From: JAPHTQ01 sp051747405
GTDB taxonomy: Bacteria > Pseudomonadota > Gammaproteobacteria > Thiohalomonadales > Thiohalomonadaceae
DNA length: 7,014 bases
Direction: 5' to 3'
NCBI GenBank assembly: GCA_051747405.1
Contig: JBNJGC010000137.1
Location: 1-7,014 of the forward strand
Part shown: positions 5,798-7,014 of the stretch, in pieces
Position numbering within the stretch: the stretch's first letter is position 1
Layout: every line of letters begins with the position of its first letter
Notes under the pieces: generated by a model
Databases searched by the model: none
Seen by the model: only the letters and a program-made list of their open reading frames with translations
Told to the model about the DNA's origin: nothing
Program-made: the position numbers and the translations under genes

Positions 5798-6220
5798 TCA
5801 GTTACCGTCGCTGGGCTTATTGGTGGCAAAGGTCATGTTGACAAAGCCGAGCTGGCGCGCCGCATCCATCGCCGAGATCACCGACTGGTGGGGCGTATTA
5901 CGGTCGGCACTGAGCAACACCTGCGGCTTCTCCTCCTCGCCGGCGGCCTCCTGAATCGCCCGCTTGAGAGTATCGAGCTGGGTATTGACCACCTCTTTTT
6001 TATTGACGAAGTAGCGCCCCTTCTCGTCGATGCTGATCTCCACCAGTGTGCGCTCATTCTCCATCATCGGCCCGCTCGCCTCGGGCAACTCGATGCTGAT
6101 CTCGGTCTCCCGCTCAAAGGTGGTCGAGACCATGAAGAAGATCAGCAACAGGAACACCACATCAATGAGCGGTGTCAGATTGACATCCGGCTCCTCGCGC
6201 CTGCGCCGTTGCAGCTTCAT
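5798..6220 (-). CDS. exbD: ExbD/TolR-family proton-channel protein
   Basis: This 140-residue inner-membrane protein has the ExbD/TolR plan: a basic cytoplasmic N-terminus (KLQRRRREEP), one membrane helix at about 17-35 that contains the proton-carrying aspartate (Asp20 in NLTPLIDVVFLLLIFFM), and a periplasmic domain (about 40-132). The periplasmic domain has the usual YFVNKKEV and VLLSADRNTPHQSVI segments. The ATG at 6220 shares one base with the exbB stop and has AGGAG eight bases upstream. It is preferred to the TTG just before it. The neighbours suggest one complex with the ExbB-type protein. No TonB, TolA or TolB gene is visible, so whether it energises TonB, Tol-Pal or something linked to MsbA cannot be told. 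The symbol denotes the family. Confidence 0.9.
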   Translation of the reverse strand: MKLQRRRREEPDVNLTPLIDVVFLLLIFFMVSTTFERETEISIELPEASGPMMENERTLVEISIDEKGRYFVNKKEVVNTQLDTLKRAIQEAAGEEEKPQVLLSADRNTPHQSVISAMDAARQLGFVNMTFATNKPSDGN

Positions 6221-6846
6221 CAACCGCGCTCCTCGCTCGACTCGCGCTCGCCGTGGATCACCTCCACCAGCTTGAGCGCCTCCTCCTCCATCTTGATCAC
6301 CAGCATATCCACCCGACCGCGAAAGTAGCGGTAGAACATCAGGCTGGGAATGGCCACCGCCAGACCCGCTGCGGTGGTGATCAGCGCCTCGGAGATGCCG
6401 CCGGCAAGCACCGTGGGGTTACCCACGCCCTGCTCGGTGATGGCGGCGAAGACCTTAATCATGCCGATAACCGTCCCCAGCAGCCCCAGCAGCGGGGTAA
6501 TGGAGGCGATGGTGCCTAGGGTGTTGAGGAACCGCTCCAGCTCGATAACCGCCTGGCGCCCGGTCTCCTCTATCGCCTCCTTCATCACGTCACGCTCGTT
6601 CTGCATGTTGATCAGGCCCGCGGCGAGAATCCGCCCCAGAGGCGAGCCGTCACGCAGCCGCTGCAACCGCTCGCGGGTCAGCTCCTGCTGCTGATGCAGC
6701 TGCCAGACCTGCCCGACGAGGTTGGTCGGGACCACCTTCTCCTGCTTCAGCGCCCAGAATCGCTCCCCGATGATGGCCACCGCCAACACCGAGCAGAGGA
6801 TTATCGGCACCATCAACCAACCACCTGCGGTTACCAGTTCGAACAC
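6220..6846 (-). CDS. exbB: MotA/TolQ/ExbB proton-channel family protein
   Basis: This 208-residue inner-membrane protein is the stator partner of the ExbD-like protein and forms the proton path. The family plan is clear: first membrane helix at about 9-27 (GWLMVPIILCSVLAVAIIG), a long cytoplasmic loop (28-107), then two helices at about 109-134 and 149-172. The helix regions carry the family signature: ITPLLGLLGTVIGMIKVFAAI (116-136) and LAGGISEALITTAAGLAVAIP (147-167). The start is a GTG at 6846 with an AAGGAAGG site seven bases upstream; no earlier start fits. A shorter form would lose the first helix. It is the first gene of the operon. ExbB and TolQ cannot be separated by sequence alone, and the size is slightly below E. 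coli ExbB (244), as is usual for this msbA-linked type. Confidence 0.91.
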   Translation of the reverse strand: MFELVTAGGWLMVPIILCSVLAVAIIGERFWALKQEKVVPTNLVGQVWQLHQQQELTRERLQRLRDGSPLGRILAAGLINMQNERDVMKEAIEETGRQAVIELERFLNTLGTIASITPLLGLLGTVIGMIKVFAAITEQGVGNPTVLAGGISEALITTAAGLAVAIPSLMFYRYFRGRVDMLVIKMEEEALKLVEVIHGERESSEERG

Positions 6847-6884
6847 GGTTCAGCCTTCCTTAACACCTTAAAAAACAGCGGGAT

Positions 6885-6890
6885 AATGTA
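6885..6890 (-). promoter_or_regulatory. Candidate extended -10 box for the operon
   Basis: On the minus strand TG-T-TACATT forms an extended -10 element (four of six bases match TATAAT) about 38 bases upstream of the exbB GTG, which gives a plausible short leader of about 30 bases. There is no good -35 box 16-18 bases upstream. That agrees with either an extended -10 promoter or one that needs an activator. Confidence 0.3.
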
Positions 6891-6911
6891 ACAAAGTCCG
6901 ACCACTACGCC

Positions 6912-6950
6912 TAGCCCAAATCGGCGACTTGTTAGCCCAAAGCAACGACT
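6912..6950. repeat. Two-copy 21-bp-phased direct repeat upstream of exbB
   Basis: TAGCCCAAA-N4-CGACT occurs at 6912-6929 and again at 6933-6950. The two 14-base conserved positions match exactly and the copies are offset by exactly 21 bases, two turns of the helix. They lie just upstream of the candidate -10 box, where an activator would bind. I do not recognise the regulator. Confidence 0.5.
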
Positions 6951-6962
6951 AGTGATCCATGC

Positions 6963-6981
6963 GGGAAATAATATCATTCTC
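6963..6981. promoter_or_regulatory. Weak Fur-box-like sequence
   Basis: The minus-strand sequence GAGAATGATATTATTTCCC matches the classical 19-base Fur consensus at about 13 positions, with nine of the first ten agreeing. It sits upstream of exbB, whose family is often iron-regulated, but about 85 bases before the expected start site, and AT-rich DNA gives such matches by chance. Confidence 0.2.
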
Positions 6982-7014
6982 AGAGCCCCGCTAATGAGTT
7001 AAGGCAAGGCGCCC

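Larger units (their letters stand above)
2126..6846 (-). other. Six-gene operon exbB-exbD-msbA-lpxK-ycaR-kdsB
   Basis: All six genes run on the minus strand with junctions of one-base overlap, five-base gap, eight-base gap, eight-base overlap and one-base gap, in transcription order. No promoter-sized gap exists inside, so one transcript starting upstream of exbB is expected. The products serve late lipid A maturation and export plus Kdo activation, with an added proton-driven motor pair. Confidence 0.85.

Noticed and set aside
6868..6876. A/T-run before exbB as a terminator T-tract
   Set aside because: On the minus strand GCTGTTTTTTAAGG has a T-run, but no stem-loop stands before it; it is better read as part of the operon leader.

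Overview
The window looks like chromosomal DNA from a moderately GC-rich gammaproteobacterium. The best evidence is the tightly packed minus-strand gene order exbB-exbD-msbA-lpxK-ycaR-kdsB, with a low-molecular-weight protein tyrosine phosphatase further along the same strand. This resembles the lipid A/Kdo neighbourhood of Pseudomonas and of sulfur-oxidising or purple-sulfur gammaproteobacteria. E. coli shares the msbA-lpxK-ycaR-kdsB core. The genus cannot be fixed from the sequence alone.

Layout, left to right. At 14-811 (+) is an exported PhnD-like periplasmic binding protein. Positions 812-914 form a short convergent gap with three GC-rich hairpins, one resembling a dispersed REP-type palindrome. 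At 915-1394 (-) is the phosphatase. Positions 1395-1867 (473 bases) hold no credible gene: the first ~100 bases are AT-rich and probably carry the phosphatase promoter; then come three degenerate copies of a short repeat (1521-1692) with embedded inverted repeats, and a separate hairpin (1719-1753). At 1868-2140 (+) is a 90-residue protein of unknown function whose 3' end overlaps kdsB tail to tail by 15 bases. Positions 2126-6846 (-) hold the six-gene operon. The last 168 bases (6847-7014) hold no gene but contain a candidate promoter and an exact-period 21-bp direct repeat upstream of exbB.

The operon genes act on the inner leaflet of the inner membrane. KdsB activates Kdo, LpxK adds the 4'-phosphate to the lipid A precursor, and MsbA flips the finished core-lipid A. 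YcaR is a small Trm112-like protein. ExbB/ExbD form a proton-driven motor of the TolQR/ExbBD/MotAB type, and their link to lipid A export is the main functional puzzle. All junctions are within 8 bases or overlap, and three of the six genes use GTG or TTG starts, which suggests translational coupling and restrained expression.

No phage, transposase, CRISPR array, tRNA or rRNA was seen. The genes are mostly well-known families. The less explained material is in the non-coding stretches, the unknown small protein, and the motor-plus-flippase pairing.
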